A stretch of DNA of 64,000 nt, taken from Aspidiotus rigidus. Taxonomy: Eukaryota; Arthropoda; Insecta; Hemiptera; Diaspididae. The stretch spans positions 14,229,001 through 14,293,000 of the forward strand of contig JAVHKY010000004.1 in assembly GCA_035079385.1 (NCBI GenBank). The letters are read 5' to 3'. This document shows, in pieces, positions 36,901 through 47,246 of the stretch (within the stretch, counting starts at the first letter, position 1; the number at the start of each line of letters is the position of its first letter). The position numbers and the translations under genes are program-made. A model generated the notes under the pieces. The model worked only from the letters and a program-made list of their open reading frames with translations. It had not been told where the DNA came from and ran no database searches.

Positions 36901-38992
36901 CATTACATACCTAAGCTGTTCGATCCGGTGCTTTCTTTATCCACAGTGTCACGCTCCAAACTACTCTTACCATTTATTACATTCATTAAATACACAGCCG
37001 TCCAACAAAAAGGCATTCGATATTTGCCTAATCGTTCACAGGACTGCAAAGCGTTTGTTTTGATTTTTTCGACGTTCTGAAAAGGAAAAGGTTTTAAATT
37101 TGAACACGGCAATATTTAAGTCACGTAGAAGAAAATGTCTTTCTTTGAGACTAACTTTTTCATCTTTGACGTACGGTTCGATACAATCGTTAATGTCACC
37201 TTGTAATACCTTCTCCAGTTTAATTACCAGAAATAAATCTGGAGACGGGTGAGAAACATTAAAAATACAAGATCTACTTTGAGTACTTGGGTCGACGTGA
37301 GACGTGTGGGACGATAACATAGCTCTTATTTCATCCGAATTAAGATCGAAATAGAAATTTTCCGAAACCTTTTTCTTCTCTTTGCAGTCGTATAGCGCCA
37401 TCGATGCAAAAATTGGTTCAACTTCCAGCTCTAACCTACGTAAACATATAATTTGGAACGTCACCAAAACGAAAAAATGAGGAAAAAGGCCTCATCGTGT
37501 AAACAAAATAATGAAAAATTCTGAATCATGATGGGAACGCTGCCAAATTACATAATTTCAAACTTTTTCGAGAATACAATTCATACATGCACTTCGTCGT
37601 TATCACACACCTCCTCTATCCGTCGTACAACGTAAATAAATGATTTAAAAAATGTTCACGAACTTTAGCTGAAGACATTGCACCAATATACGATGTCCCT
37701 GAGGTTCAATCGGTACTTCCGGATGCGCTCGACGTTCGACGAAGTCTTCAATGTCACACGGTGGATACAAGAGCATTAGTGCTTCCTAGTGACGATATAA
37801 GTCAATTAAAAACTGGCCGAATATTCCAACACCTCCAAGGCCTAAAATTAAATGAATCAATTCGCCTCATACTTGTCGTTCTTGTCGCTCCTCCGTCGTT
37901 TCTTGAGAATTCCGTTGTAGCAAGTGCAGCAACAGCGGGTCATTCATCGTATTCATTAAGTCGAAACTAGCCCAACTACTACGATGCGTATCGGTCGAAG
38001 TTTGACTATTTATCGACTTTCGAGCAATCGACGAAGTCTCGCTGGTCTATCGTGATGATAACTTACATTAGAATCGGCGTAGAAGTTGAAAATTTAATTT
38101 TAAAAATGCAGAAATTAACTTACGATGCGCGAATTCGTTTCATCATCCGGTAAAGTGTATTCATTTAGGTCAAGTTCAAACTCTTGCCTCGGAATGTTTT
38201 GTAATAGAATTTCTCTCTCGGTCAGACGATCCCTAACAGTAGAGCTAGTAGAATGGTGTCTGTAAAGGTATTCAACGACGACCCAATCATGGATATAACT
38301 TTCTATGTAGTCTCGAATATGAGGTTCTAATTCAGTTCTACAATTCAAATATATTGAGACGATAAAACTATTCAGAAATTTCAACGTTTGTGATTATAAG
38401 TAATATAAATTACTCACAAAGTTTCCTTGGGCAAAATAGGTTTTTTTGTCCGGATTTTCTTACGTTCAACAAATACCTGCACATCATTCGCTGGAAAATC
38501 TATAACTGACCTCAAGGGGTGTCGATCGATTAACATCTGGTGTTGTTGAATGAAGTCCTCGTAGTCAAGAGGATCGACAACATCGCACGGCTTAAGATGT
38601 GAAAAAATAAAATATAAGATAGTCAAAAATAGCCTTGATCGGGCTCAGATGTTGAATAAACCAGATAATTCTCACCGAAATTGACGTAACAGGAGCTCGG
38701 ATGTCAGTTTTATAAACGTTCTTGACGTTAGTAGAATACGATATTTCTTTTCTCACTTCAGCCGCCTGCTGCCTGTAAAGTAATAAATGAAAAATTATAT
38801 TTTTGAGTACTTTCGCCTAAGGCTATTAACTGTAAATAATGGTATTTTGGCACTGATACGATTGAAAACGATTGACGGTTGATTTTGTGCGATAGAAAAT
38901 GATTAATTCCAGAGAATTACTTCATTAGTAAATAAGAAGAAAGCACGTACGTAGAAAGTTTTTGAGCGAAAGCTCTCTGCACAGAAGCCATT
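26215..38992 (-). CDS. DOCK7: DOCK6/7/8-type guanine nucleotide exchange factor (dedicator of cytokinesis; fly Zir-like)
   Basis: Activates Rho-family GTPases (Rac/Cdc42 in this subfamily) at membranes. I joined 38 exons with GT-AG borders and checked phases; the lengths sum to 6075 bp, 2025 codons with the stop, so the predicted protein is 2024 aa, close to the 2000-2140 aa of the family. The start [13 protein letters not shown] matches the RAFAQK N-terminus typical of DOCK6/7. DOCK-C hallmarks follow: [12 protein letters not shown] (about 280), GSARNIAVK (about 570, DHR-1/C2), [32 protein letters not shown], and in DHR-2 [18 protein letters not shown] and YIQITYVEP. Introns are mostly 60-150 bp; intron 10 (2.5 kb) holds a LINE relic. 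Orthology to DOCK7 rather than 6 or 8 is not resolved, since arthropods usually have one such gene. Confidence 0.95.
31063..33641 (-). other. DOCK7: DOCK exons 11-21 (DHR-1 and central region)
   Basis: Exons: 33641-33443, 33358-33217, 33132-32944, 32865-32759, 32690-32516, 32430-32306, 32225-32131, 32003-31871, 31799-31631, 31543-31385, 31319-31063. DHR-1 (phosphoinositide-binding C2-like) is in exons 11-13. Phase across intron 10 requires the acceptor CTCAG at 33642-33643, not the one at 33650-33651. The conserved block that in vertebrates reads REILEFP...YRNLLYIYP is replaced by a short [18 protein letters not shown], so either DHR-1 has lost about 25 residues at its start or a phase-neutral exon in intron 10 was missed. 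Exon 18 has [18 protein letters not shown]; exon 21 has [19 protein letters not shown]. Confidence 0.88.
33760..35480 (+). pseudogene. LINE relic in DOCK intron 10 (antisense to DOCK)
   Basis: Plus-strand, pyrimidine-rich, many stops. Two recognisable LINE ORF2 parts in the right order: the end of the reverse transcriptase region ([20 protein letters not shown] at 34372-34431, like the usual LD-x-V-x-N-x-A-L-R-L-C-x-G-A-F) and RNase H ([20 protein letters not shown] at about 34937-34996), then FI-stop-SPVT where FIWSPSH is expected, and further on [11 protein letters not shown] where GNE-x-AD-x-A is expected. Jockey/CR1-like. Boundaries approximate; no tail found. Confidence 0.65.
36165..38992 (-). 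other. DOCK7: DOCK exons 1-10 (N-terminal region)
   Basis: Exons, in transcript order: 38992-38952, 38772-38676, 38590-38418, 38337-38124, 38046-37873, 37785-37664, 37435-37156, 37076-36911, 36747-36557, 36348-36165. They encode residues 1 to about 547: the DUF3398-type N-terminal region with [69 protein letters not shown], a phospho-type Ser/Arg-rich segment ([17 protein letters not shown]), [17 protein letters not shown] and [14 protein letters not shown]. All junction phases agree. Confidence 0.9.
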
Positions 38993-39361
38993 TTCAGTTT
39001 AATTAAAGAATACTTGAGGTGGTGTTATTATAACATTATTCGGAATATTTACACGGCACTTGTAGGCATAAATTCCTAACACCGCTCCCAATAACCGTTT
39101 CTGATAAAAAAAAAGTCGCATTCGGCAACGACAATCCATAAAATTAATCGATTTTACTTTCCTTCGTCTGGCTCTAGCGATACTACGAATAGAATAACAG
39201 TTACGCGCACGCGAACCTCTACTAAACAACCGTCTACATCATGGTCAACCTCACACTAGACACCTCACTACTACTACTACAACTACAAGCAACCACACAG
39301 ACACATACGAGACTTCATGACTAGCGTCTGTTGCAGCGTCGTCCTTTTACGTATGTACGCG
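38993..39361 (-). promoter_or_regulatory. Upstream region of DOCK up to the BEL insertion
   Basis: Must contain the 5' UTR and at least part of the promoter, now truncated from its original upstream flank by the BEL element at 39362. No TATA box or clear initiator identified. Confidence 0.35.
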
Positions 39362-39548
39362 TGTCACGGCATGACGACACAGCAACAGCTGCATGACCGT
39401 GAGGGCAGAAGATAAAATTTAATGTTTTCTTTTTAACCGCCTTTTTCGTCTTCACAAGAAATTATTGTTAATTATTATTCGCCTTGATCAACAATATAGT
39501 CCGACTGAAACAATTTATTTTATTCTTCCATTTTATTGTATGGCGACA
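39362..39548 (+). repeat. 5' LTR of the BEL/Pao element
   Basis: 187 bp, TG...CA ends; no difference from 45003-45189 noticed. Short for the family. Confidence 0.93.
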
Positions 39549-39561
39549 TGGTAGCCGAGCG
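39549..39561 (+). other. Putative primer-binding site
   Basis: TGGTAGCCGAGCG immediately after the 5' LTR; TGG pairs with the CCA end of a tRNA. Which tRNA is not determined. Confidence 0.5.
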
Positions 39562-39596
39562 TTCTACGTAATCCAATAGTATCTTAGTTACTGACC

Positions 39597-42500
39597 ATGG
39601 CTGATGCCAATGTTATTCGTTTGAAGGAATTTGAAAGCCGCCTGGAAATGTTGAACCAAACCATCACGAAAGCCGATAAGCTCTTGTCAGATGAACAACC
39701 CAACCTAAAAGCCATCCGACGAACTTATGCCCGACTTGTAGAATTTTCTTCTTTGATTGAGAAATTCAAACCCACTGGAAACCAGAAAGATACAGTCAGT
39801 TTCTCGAATGCAATCGAACCTCTAAATCAAGCTCGTATGAGAATTATCGACCTCAGAGATGAGATTGATGAAAATAGCCCGCCTGAAGAGCAGCAACCAA
39901 TTCAAAGCCTAGCAGCTTTACCTAAACTACGCTTGACGCCTTTTGATGGAAGCATTACTAAATACCCTTCATTTATCCAAGCCTTTTCGTCAGTTTTTGA
40001 TTCTCGTCCGCTCTCAGAGGAAGACAAATTGATATATTTACAATCATATACTACCGGTGAAGCTTTAGCTGCCATAGAAAACCTTCCACCAACAGCTGAA
40101 GGCTACACCAAGGCAAAAGAAATATTGGAAAAAAAATACAATCAAACGGGAAATGTGATCCGAGCACTCTACCAGAAAATTGTCAATTTATCACCGGCAG
40201 TCGACGAAGCAAAATCTCTCAGAACAACATATAATAATATTGATAATGTATTATCTGCTCTTGAAGTTCAAGGTGAGAAATTTGAAAACAATGTTCACCT
40301 GCAAGACATCGTCTTTAGTAAAATTCCCCAGAATATACTGTTTCAGCTAACACTTGAAGGTGAACTGAACTTGATAAATTTCCGTAAACGTTTAGACAAA
40401 CTTCTCTCATTGAGAGAAGCGATTATTTCTTCTACAATTATTCAGAGCAATACGCCAAGTTCACAAATAACTTCAAATTCTCTTCCCACCAACAAAGCCG
40501 CCGTATCAGCTCTATTCACAGCTTCAGATCCAAACAAAAAGAATACAAAGAAATCGCAAATGAGGTGTGCTTTCTGTTATCGTTCAAATAGTCATTATTC
40601 AAGTGATTGCCTCAAGTATTCAACAGCTGAAGAACGTAAAGAACGAATAAAAGGTTCTTGTTACAACTGTTTAGGTACCGATCATATGATGAATAAATGT
40701 AGAAGTAAAAAATTATGTTATCATTGCCGAGGAAAGCATCATTCCAGCCTTTGCTCAACCAAATTTCCATCTAAAGATACTGCAAAAAAGTACGAAAATA
40801 GTGAAGAAAAAAATTTAGATTTACCATCTACATCCGCTACCTTACCAAAAGATCAGCAAACCGCCACCGCTAGGATGTTTATCAGATACTTGAGCACGTA
40901 CCTAACAGCTTGTACGCAGATACGCAATGAAAAAACTGGGTTTTCAGATTACGTTCGTATTATATTTGACTGCGCTTGTCCAGAATCACTCATTTTAGAT
41001 GAATCCGCTGATTTTCTACAACTCGAACGTTCCGCAAAGCAAAAAATACCCGTCAAAGGTTTTCTTGACAAGCAACCAAAATGGATCGAAACAACGACAG
41101 TCTTCGTGAATTTTCCTGCAGCAAACCGGACAATTAGGCTCCAAACTACCCCGGAAATAGCTGATAATATACAGAGTGCTGACCATAACGAATTTTTGAA
41201 GCATTATCCACAATATGCCAAGTACAATTTTGCCGATGAAGGCAACGGGAAAAAGCCTCAAATTCTCATAGGAGGAGATTTTTTCTTCTCTTTCTTAGCC
41301 AATGATTTCAAAATTACCATCGAAGAAGATCTTCACCTCGTTTCCTCCATATTTGGATGGATGATCACTGGCATCACAGAAAAACTTAACGGACCGCGTC
41401 TTCTCGTCACATCAAGCTCAATAGAGAGACTTTCCGCTCTCGACGTAGTTGGTATCAGAGATGCTTACTCAACAGATATTGAGGAACAGGAACGAGCCTT
41501 ACAACAATTTTATCAAACTATAAAATTGGAAAATAATCGTTACGAAGTAGGATGGCCGTGGCGAATTAACCCGTCCAGTCTACCAAACAATTTCGGACTC
41601 TCTCTAGGCCGTCTCCGAACTTTATGCAAAAGTTTAACTGGTAAATTCATGAAGGCATACAATGAAATCATCCGCACTCAAATTACTACAGGTATCCTTG
41701 AAAACGTGACGGATCCTCAGAGGCGTGCCGATGTTTATTATATCCCTCATCAAGGTGTATTTCAACCCGAAAAATCGACGCCACTTCGAATTGTCTACGA
41801 TGCGACTGCAAAAACAAAAAGAAACGCTTATTCGCTCAATGACGCAGTTCATAAGGGTTGCCTGCTACTCGAAGCTCTTGTCGGTGTGGTAATCCGTTCC
41901 CGCCAGTACCTAATATTTCTGTATGCCGATTTTGAGAAAGCTTATCTCCAAATTGGTCTACGAATACAAGATCGAAACTACGTTCGTTGCCTATGGTTAA
42001 AGGACCACACTAAACCCCCTGATGTTGAAAATTTAATGCACTTACGGTTCACAAGAATTGCCTTCGGAGTGAAAGCTTCTGCATTCATTTTAGCTGCAAC
42101 AATAGCATTTCATATTAATCAAAATACAAGTCTTAACGAATTTGCTGCTCAACTTAAGAGATCATTCTACAGCGACAATCTTGTAACAGGCGCCGATTCG
42201 ATCGAAACAGCTGTCCAATTAGCGCAAACTACAATTAACGCATTCAAAGAGTGTTCTATGAATCTCCGCTCATGGGTGTCATCATCAGAAGCAGTCGTCA
42301 ACGCCATCCCACCACAAAATAGAGGAACAAAGTCTGTAATTTCGTTACTTGGTCTTCAATATGATGCTCAAAATGACGAATATTCAATTGCTACGCCAAA
42401 AATTGTTTCCGGAGTTCCTACTCTTCGTTCAATCCTAAAAAACACATCGAAAGTATTCGACCCACTCGGCCTTGTATCACCACTTATCCTTCAAGCAAAA

Positions 42501-44783
42501 ATGCTCCTACAAACGATTGATAAACACGCAGATCAGTGGGACACACCTCTTTCGAACGACTATCAGGAAAGATGGAATGAGATAGAGTCCGATTTAACTC
42601 GACTCTCATCAGTCAAAATACAGAGGTATGTACCTAACAATAATACCACTACTCTGCATGCGTTTTCAGATGCTTCGGCTCGAGGTTATGGATTTGTAAT
42701 CTATCAACGAACTGAGATTGACGATTCAGTCTACATCAACATCATATTTGCTAAAGCTAGAGTCACGCCTCGTCGGAAACTCACAATTCCCAAATTAGAA
42801 TTACTAGCAGCGTCACTTGCCGCCCGAGCAATCGCTTTCATCATTAAAGAATTCAGAACACTATTACCGAATAAATCAATACTTTGGTGTGATTCGAAAT
42901 GCACCCTCGCACGAATCTATAGTTCCAAAATTTTCTCCCATTTTGAAGAAAATCGCCTACAGGAAATTCGAACCGTTCCTGACCTCATCTGTCGTTATGT
43001 ACCGTCAGAATTGAATATTGCGGACGTAGCATCAAGAGGCTCCACACTTGCCGAACTTAAACAATCACCATGGTTTACTGGTCCTCATTTTCTTCAGTTA
43101 CATTCAAATCAGTGGCCGCCATTCAATCCTATCGATATTAACGCCTTTGAATCCAACCTGGAACCAACAAACTCACAAAGCATCGATGTTCTCCATATAA
43201 AAACTGAGCCAACAATAACTCTACTCAATATCACACTAACCGATTTTTCTTCTTTCTCAAAACTGGTTCGCACTACGGAAATATTGATTCGTTTCATCAG
43301 CTTCAAATCGCCAACGTTTAAGCAAAAAATGGGACTCACGAATGAGAACATAAAAACAAAAACAATCCAATGGTGGATACGAACTGTCCAAAAATCGGTT
43401 TTTCACGAAATCTTTCACGACCTGCAACACGAAAAATCAAATGATCTTGTCAGAAAATTGAATTTGAAAATCGATGAAAACGGTATCATACGTTGCAAAG
43501 GAAGATTTAAACACGCACCATTGTCCGAATACGAAAAGGAACCTATATTGCTTCCGAAGGCCACACAGAGTCATTTTGTTCGTTTAATTATACTACACTA
43601 TCATGAGGCAAACTTCCATGTTGGGACCAACCACACGCTGACAGCAATCCGTCGAATGTATTGGATCATAGATGGCCGACGATCCGTATTTAATACCTTA
43701 AAAAGTTGCGCTCCATGTTCTCGTCACACAGCACGACCATACAAACAACCATCAGATTCTGAACTGCCTCCTGTTCGTCTTACACCAACCGAAGTACCTT
43801 TCGCGAAAGCTGCAATCGATACACTTGGTCATTTATTTGTGGATGGTCACAAAAAATGGATATTACTGGTAGTATGTCTTGTTACACGCGCTATAATACT
43901 GGAATATCTGGATTCTCTACAAACACGCGACATCTACCTCGCCTTACGTCGATTTTGGGCAAGACAAACTTCACCAACGTTTTATTATTCAGACAATGCT
44001 GCACAGTTCATTTTAATTGAGGAAGTCATACGAACGAATACGGTCCATGAAATTACTTGGGAACGGATCTCTCCTGGTGCAAGCTGGGCAGCAGGTGTCT
44101 ATGAACGCCTGGTAAGTCCAGTTAAACAATGTCTCTACCGTACTCTACAGGGACGATCACTGCAATCAACACTTTTCCAGACAATTCTGCTCGAAATAGA
44201 AGCAACAATCAACTCAAGACCAATTACTTACGTTGATGAAGATAACAATTTCCGCCCTTTGTCACCAGCTGATTTCTTGCGTTCAAGGTATCGTGTCCCA
44301 ATTGATGAACCATCACTTCCAAACCCAGATTCGATGTCTCAGAAAGAAATAGCCGCTCTATCCCGACAAGCAAATGAAATAATTAATGAATACTGGCAAA
44401 TATGGTCAACGATGTACCTGCAAACTTTACGAGAACGCCATACGTACGATCAAAAACACTTCAAGGCAAGAACAACGAACCTCGCTCCTCGAATCGGTGA
44501 TGTGGTTCTATTGGAAGAACCAAATCAACCACGAGCTAAATGGCACTTGGCGAAAATCGTCAAATTATACGAGAGTAAGGATGGTCAATTCCGTTCGGCT
44601 TTCGTCCGTACGGCTAACAATCAAATACTTCAGCGTCCGATGGAAAGCCTTTACCCGATGGAAATAGCAAATACAAATTCAAGTCCGACTCAGGTGTCAC
44701 CTCCAGACAGCATCGAAAACATAATCATTCCAGACGACATCGAAAACATTATTATTTTGGACAATGAAGAAACCAATCAATGA
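39597..44783 (+). CDS. BEL/Pao Gag-Pol polyprotein
   Basis: Single 1728-aa frame. Gag (about 1-320) starts with a helical region; three zinc knuckles of CCHC type follow (CAFCYRSNSHYSSDC, CYNCLGTDHMMNKC, CYHCRGKHHSSLC; about 323-387). The aspartic protease active site reads FDCACPES (D458), where D-S/T-G is usual. Reverse transcriptase: YADFEKAYLQIGL (D778) and Y858-S-D860-N861 in place of the usual YxDD; an Asn at this place is, as I recall, found in some Pao-family enzymes. RNase H: AFSDASARGYG (D1025), KLELLAASLAARA, LWCDSK. Integrase: His2Cys2 zinc site (HYHEANFHVG ... CAPC, about 1335-1380) and catalytic triad D1408, D1466, E1503. No stop or frameshift. The start ATG lies 49 bases after the 5' LTR. 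Confidence 0.95.
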   Translation: MADANVIRLKEFESRLEMLNQTITKADKLLSDEQPNLKAIRRTYARLVEFSSLIEKFKPTGNQKDTVSFSNAIEPLNQARMRIIDLRDEIDENSPPEEQQPIQSLAALPKLRLTPFDGSITKYPSFIQAFSSVFDSRPLSEEDKLIYLQSYTTGEALAAIENLPPTAEGYTKAKEILEKKYNQTGNVIRALYQKIVNLSPAVDEAKSLRTTYNNIDNVLSALEVQGEKFENNVHLQDIVFSKIPQNILFQLTLEGELNLINFRKRLDKLLSLREAIISSTIIQSNTPSSQITSNSLPTNKAAVSALFTASDPNKKNTKKSQMRCAFCYRSNSHYSSDCLKYSTAEERKERIKGSCYNCLGTDHMMNKCRSKKLCYHCRGKHHSSLCSTKFPSKDTAKKYENSEEKNLDLPSTSATLPKDQQTATARMFIRYLSTYLTACTQIRNEKTGFSDYVRIIFDCACPESLILDESADFLQLERSAKQKIPVKGFLDKQPKWIETTTVFVNFPAANRTIRLQTTPEIADNIQSADHNEFLKHYPQYAKYNFADEGNGKKPQILIGGDFFFSFLANDFKITIEEDLHLVSSIFGWMITGITEKLNGPRLLVTSSSIERLSALDVVGIRDAYSTDIEEQERALQQFYQTIKLENNRYEVGWPWRINPSSLPNNFGLSLGRLRTLCKSLTGKFMKAYNEIIRTQITTGILENVTDPQRRADVYYIPHQGVFQPEKSTPLRIVYDATAKTKRNAYSLNDAVHKGCLLLEALVGVVIRSRQYLIFLYADFEKAYLQIGLRIQDRNYVRCLWLKDHTKPPDVENLMHLRFTRIAFGVKASAFILAATIAFHINQNTSLNEFAAQLKRSFYSDNLVTGADSIETAVQLAQTTINAFKECSMNLRSWVSSSEAVVNAIPPQNRGTKSVISLLGLQYDAQNDEYSIATPKIVSGVPTLRSILKNTSKVFDPLGLVSPLILQAKMLLQTIDKHADQWDTPLSNDYQERWNEIESDLTRLSSVKIQRYVPNNNTTTLHAFSDASARGYGFVIYQRTEIDDSVYINIIFAKARVTPRRKLTIPKLELLAASLAARAIAFIIKEFRTLLPNKSILWCDSKCTLARIYSSKIFSHFEENRLQEIRTVPDLICRYVPSELNIADVASRGSTLAELKQSPWFTGPHFLQLHSNQWPPFNPIDINAFESNLEPTNSQSIDVLHIKTEPTITLLNITLTDFSSFSKLVRTTEILIRFISFKSPTFKQKMGLTNENIKTKTIQWWIRTVQKSVFHEIFHDLQHEKSNDLVRKLNLKIDENGIIRCKGRFKHAPLSEYEKEPILLPKATQSHFVRLIILHYHEANFHVGTNHTLTAIRRMYWIIDGRRSVFNTLKSCAPCSRHTARPYKQPSDSELPPVRLTPTEVPFAKAAIDTLGHLFVDGHKKWILLVVCLVTRAIILEYLDSLQTRDIYLALRRFWARQTSPTFYYSDNAAQFILIEEVIRTNTVHEITWERISPGASWAAGVYERLVSPVKQCLYRTLQGRSLQSTLFQTILLEIEATINSRPITYVDEDNNFRPLSPADFLRSRYRVPIDEPSLPNPDSMSQKEIAALSRQANEIINEYWQIWSTMYLQTLRERHTYDQKHFKARTTNLAPRIGDVVLLEEPNQPRAKWHLAKIVKLYESKDGQFRSAFVRTANNQILQRPMESLYPMEIANTNSSPTQVSPPDSIENIIIPDDIENIIILDNEETNQ

Positions 44784-45002
44784 AGAAGCATAATACTTAC
44801 TCATTTAATTCTTCTGGTTATCTACCATAACTATTTCATAATTATTCATAGTAAGTTATTAGTTACCATTTATCATAATATTATTGCATTATTTATTTAC
44901 TAGAGCTAATTCCCAGCACATTGCTGTGTTTACATTTACATTGTATAATCATAGCTTAGGCTACAAAAAAAAAAAAAAAAAAAAAATTTTTGTGCCCCCG
45001 AG

Positions 45003-45189
45003 TGTCACGGCATGACGACACAGCAACAGCTGCATGACCGTGAGGGCAGAAGATAAAATTTAATGTTTTCTTTTTAACCGCCTTTTTCGTCTTCACAAGA
45101 AATTATTGTTAATTATTATTCGCCTTGATCAACAATATAGTCCGACTGAAACAATTTATTTTATTCTTCCATTTTATTGTATGGCGACA
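45003..45189 (+). repeat. 3' LTR of the BEL/Pao element
   Basis: 187 bp, partner of 39362-39548. An open frame that starts in its last bases (45177-45539) is a chance read-through into flanking sequence. Confidence 0.93.
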
Positions 45190-45194
45190 ACGCG

Positions 45195-46739
45195 TACCTC
45201 AAGTCTCAACGTGATTGTAGATTCGCTGGCGTCGTCCACAACAAAAAACACAGGTTTTTTCCCCTTTTGAAGCACTCAAAAGTAAAAAGTGAAAATAATG
45301 TTGGTGATTTACACGCCGGCCTTTTAATCAATGCTAATTTCCATTCAAACAACAATCAAACTCTTGAGCAACAAGATGAGATCTTCATCAACAATCTTAG
45401 CGGAAAAATATTGATTTTGAGTGACTTTTGTAAATTTAGCACCAATGTTTGGAGGAGTATCAGGAACAGGAACCAGGGAGCGAGCATATCATTCCGATTC
45501 CACCAAAAAAGAAAACCTAACCTCAGCTGGGTAATATGATCAAATAACTGTGGTCCCGATTTCCTCTGGGCTAAATTTTATCGCATAGTGTTATAGGCCT
45601 ATCGAACGCCTTTTTTTATGATCAAATTTTCAGAAAAAACACATAAAATAACGTTAGAAATGAATAATGACGATAATGTACGCAAAATACGTACTTTCAA
45701 TGTCATTTCTTGCTAAAGTGCAACGAAACGTCTCAAAGTTCATATTTTCAATGTTTTGTCTATTGACCTGAAATTTATATGTACACTGCACAACATACTG
45801 CATGTAAATAGATTCCCAATTTTAAAACATAGCTTTTCGGATTTTGTTATCAGCCGCCTAATGTGATCATTCTGCCCTGGTCCCGACGCGATCACAATGA
45901 GCGGATTTCACTGTACTTCAACCCCCGTTCCCTCCCTGATCAGTAAATATCTGATGTATGTTCTACCCCATCTCCCCCCACTCGGTTGAAAAGCCGACAT
46001 ATTCCATACGGTTGATGAATATTTGTTATCTAATTCAGAAAAAATATGCATCGACCACTCATTGAAGTTTGATTCTTGAAGACACCGCGGAACTACACTT
46101 CCTCACTCAGGTTATTCGAACCGGGCAGCGCTAGCATCGCAGACATTGTAAAATCTAAAATCGAAATTTGATTATTACATAGTCTTATTATGGAAAAATC
46201 ACCTTGATACCTTTTACGTTTGCAATCATCATAGCGCTCCTGGTGGATGCCCGGTTTGATGTTCGCGTTCACAAAGGAAATGCACTTCCGCGCACATCTG
46301 AAGAAAATTTGAATAGATATTTGAGCATTTGAACTTTCTTTTAAAATCTGCTCTCTCGTACATAATGGTGTACCTTCTGAGTCAAGGGCACACTTTATTT
46401 AAACGTTGTACTTCCTTGTAAAATCTGGTCTTTCGTACTGTACATGATGTGTAGTACCATTATATAGGATATAGACCACCATCGGTCATAGGCCTAAGAA
46501 CAATGTTGTCAATTTGACGCAGAGATGTGATAAGAAAATTAGGATAATGGAATAAAAATACACACATAAACATACCAGTACTATGACACAACTATGAAAA
46601 TTGGGATAATGGGATAAAAATACAATGTTAAACGTTATCACGTCTAGGCGTCATGAGTCACGATGGCATGTATAGACTTGGCGGCGTGGGCAGATCGGCA
46701 GTATACCATACACAACATCAGGAAGTGTTCAAAAAGGGA
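45195..46739. other. Non-coding sequence flanking the BEL element
   Basis: Original upstream flank of the DOCK gene. A 33-base phrase with GAAAATT(A/G)GGATAATGG(A/G)ATAAAAATACA repeats at about 46536 and 46597. Nothing else recognised. Confidence 0.45.
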
Positions 46740-47210
46740 GAACTGTGTAGCGCGTGAGAGACAGAGAGAGGGTGTCGAACCCGCGTCTTCCACAGAGTAA
46801 CAAAATAGGAGATGGTGCACATCCGTGGTTTCCGCGGAGAATAGGCTTACGAGTGCGTTCTACCCGGGGTTTCCACGGCGAGCAATGAGGAGGATTTGGG
46901 GTTTCATCGAGAAGGGAAAATACGGTGGGCTCCCGGCTCCTCGGTGTCGATCGACGAGAGATGGACGAGTAAGGAATGTTGTACTCGCTGTTTTCGCGGC
47001 GAGCATCCAACGGGGAAGAGATAAAGATAGAAGGTGTTAAGACAAAAAGAGCGCGTCAAACCTGCGGTTTCCGCGGAGAATAGCGAAGTATAGGGTGACG
47101 AGAAGCCTACGAAGAGCCGGAGAAGTTGACAAGAAGCCGAGAGAGATGATTGCACCCGCGGTTATCGAGGAGAGTACGTGCGGGCCCTTTAAGAGCATTA
47201 GAAACAGGTT
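46740..47210. repeat. GC-rich degenerate minisatellite
   Basis: About six units with a core like CGGTTTCCGCGG(A/C)GA(A/G)(T/C)A (46812, 46866, 46905, 46985, 47063, 47155), spaced about 45-90 bp. Much richer in G and C than the surroundings. Reading frames across it on both strands (46729-47291) are side effects. Confidence 0.6.
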
Positions 47211-47246
47211 GCGAAGATGATGCAGAAGTTTGAATATAAATATGTA

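Larger units (their letters stand above)
39362..45189 (+). mobile_element. Full-length BEL/Pao LTR retrotransposon
   Basis: 5828 bp, bounded by two 187-bp LTRs starting TGTCACGG and ending GGCGACA, which look identical by eye. A 5-bp target-site duplication ACGCG lies at 39357-39361 and 45190-45194. A primer-binding-type sequence TGGTAGCCGAGCG follows the 5' LTR directly. One uninterrupted Gag-Pol frame fills the interior. The tract before the 3' LTR is a long A run followed by T and C runs, not a typical polypurine tract. Identical LTRs, an intact frame and a perfect TSD indicate a very recent, possibly still active, copy. Confidence 0.95.

Noticed and set aside
45177..45539. 120-codon frame beginning in the 3' LTR
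   Set aside because: Starts in the LTR end and runs into flanking sequence; no family features.
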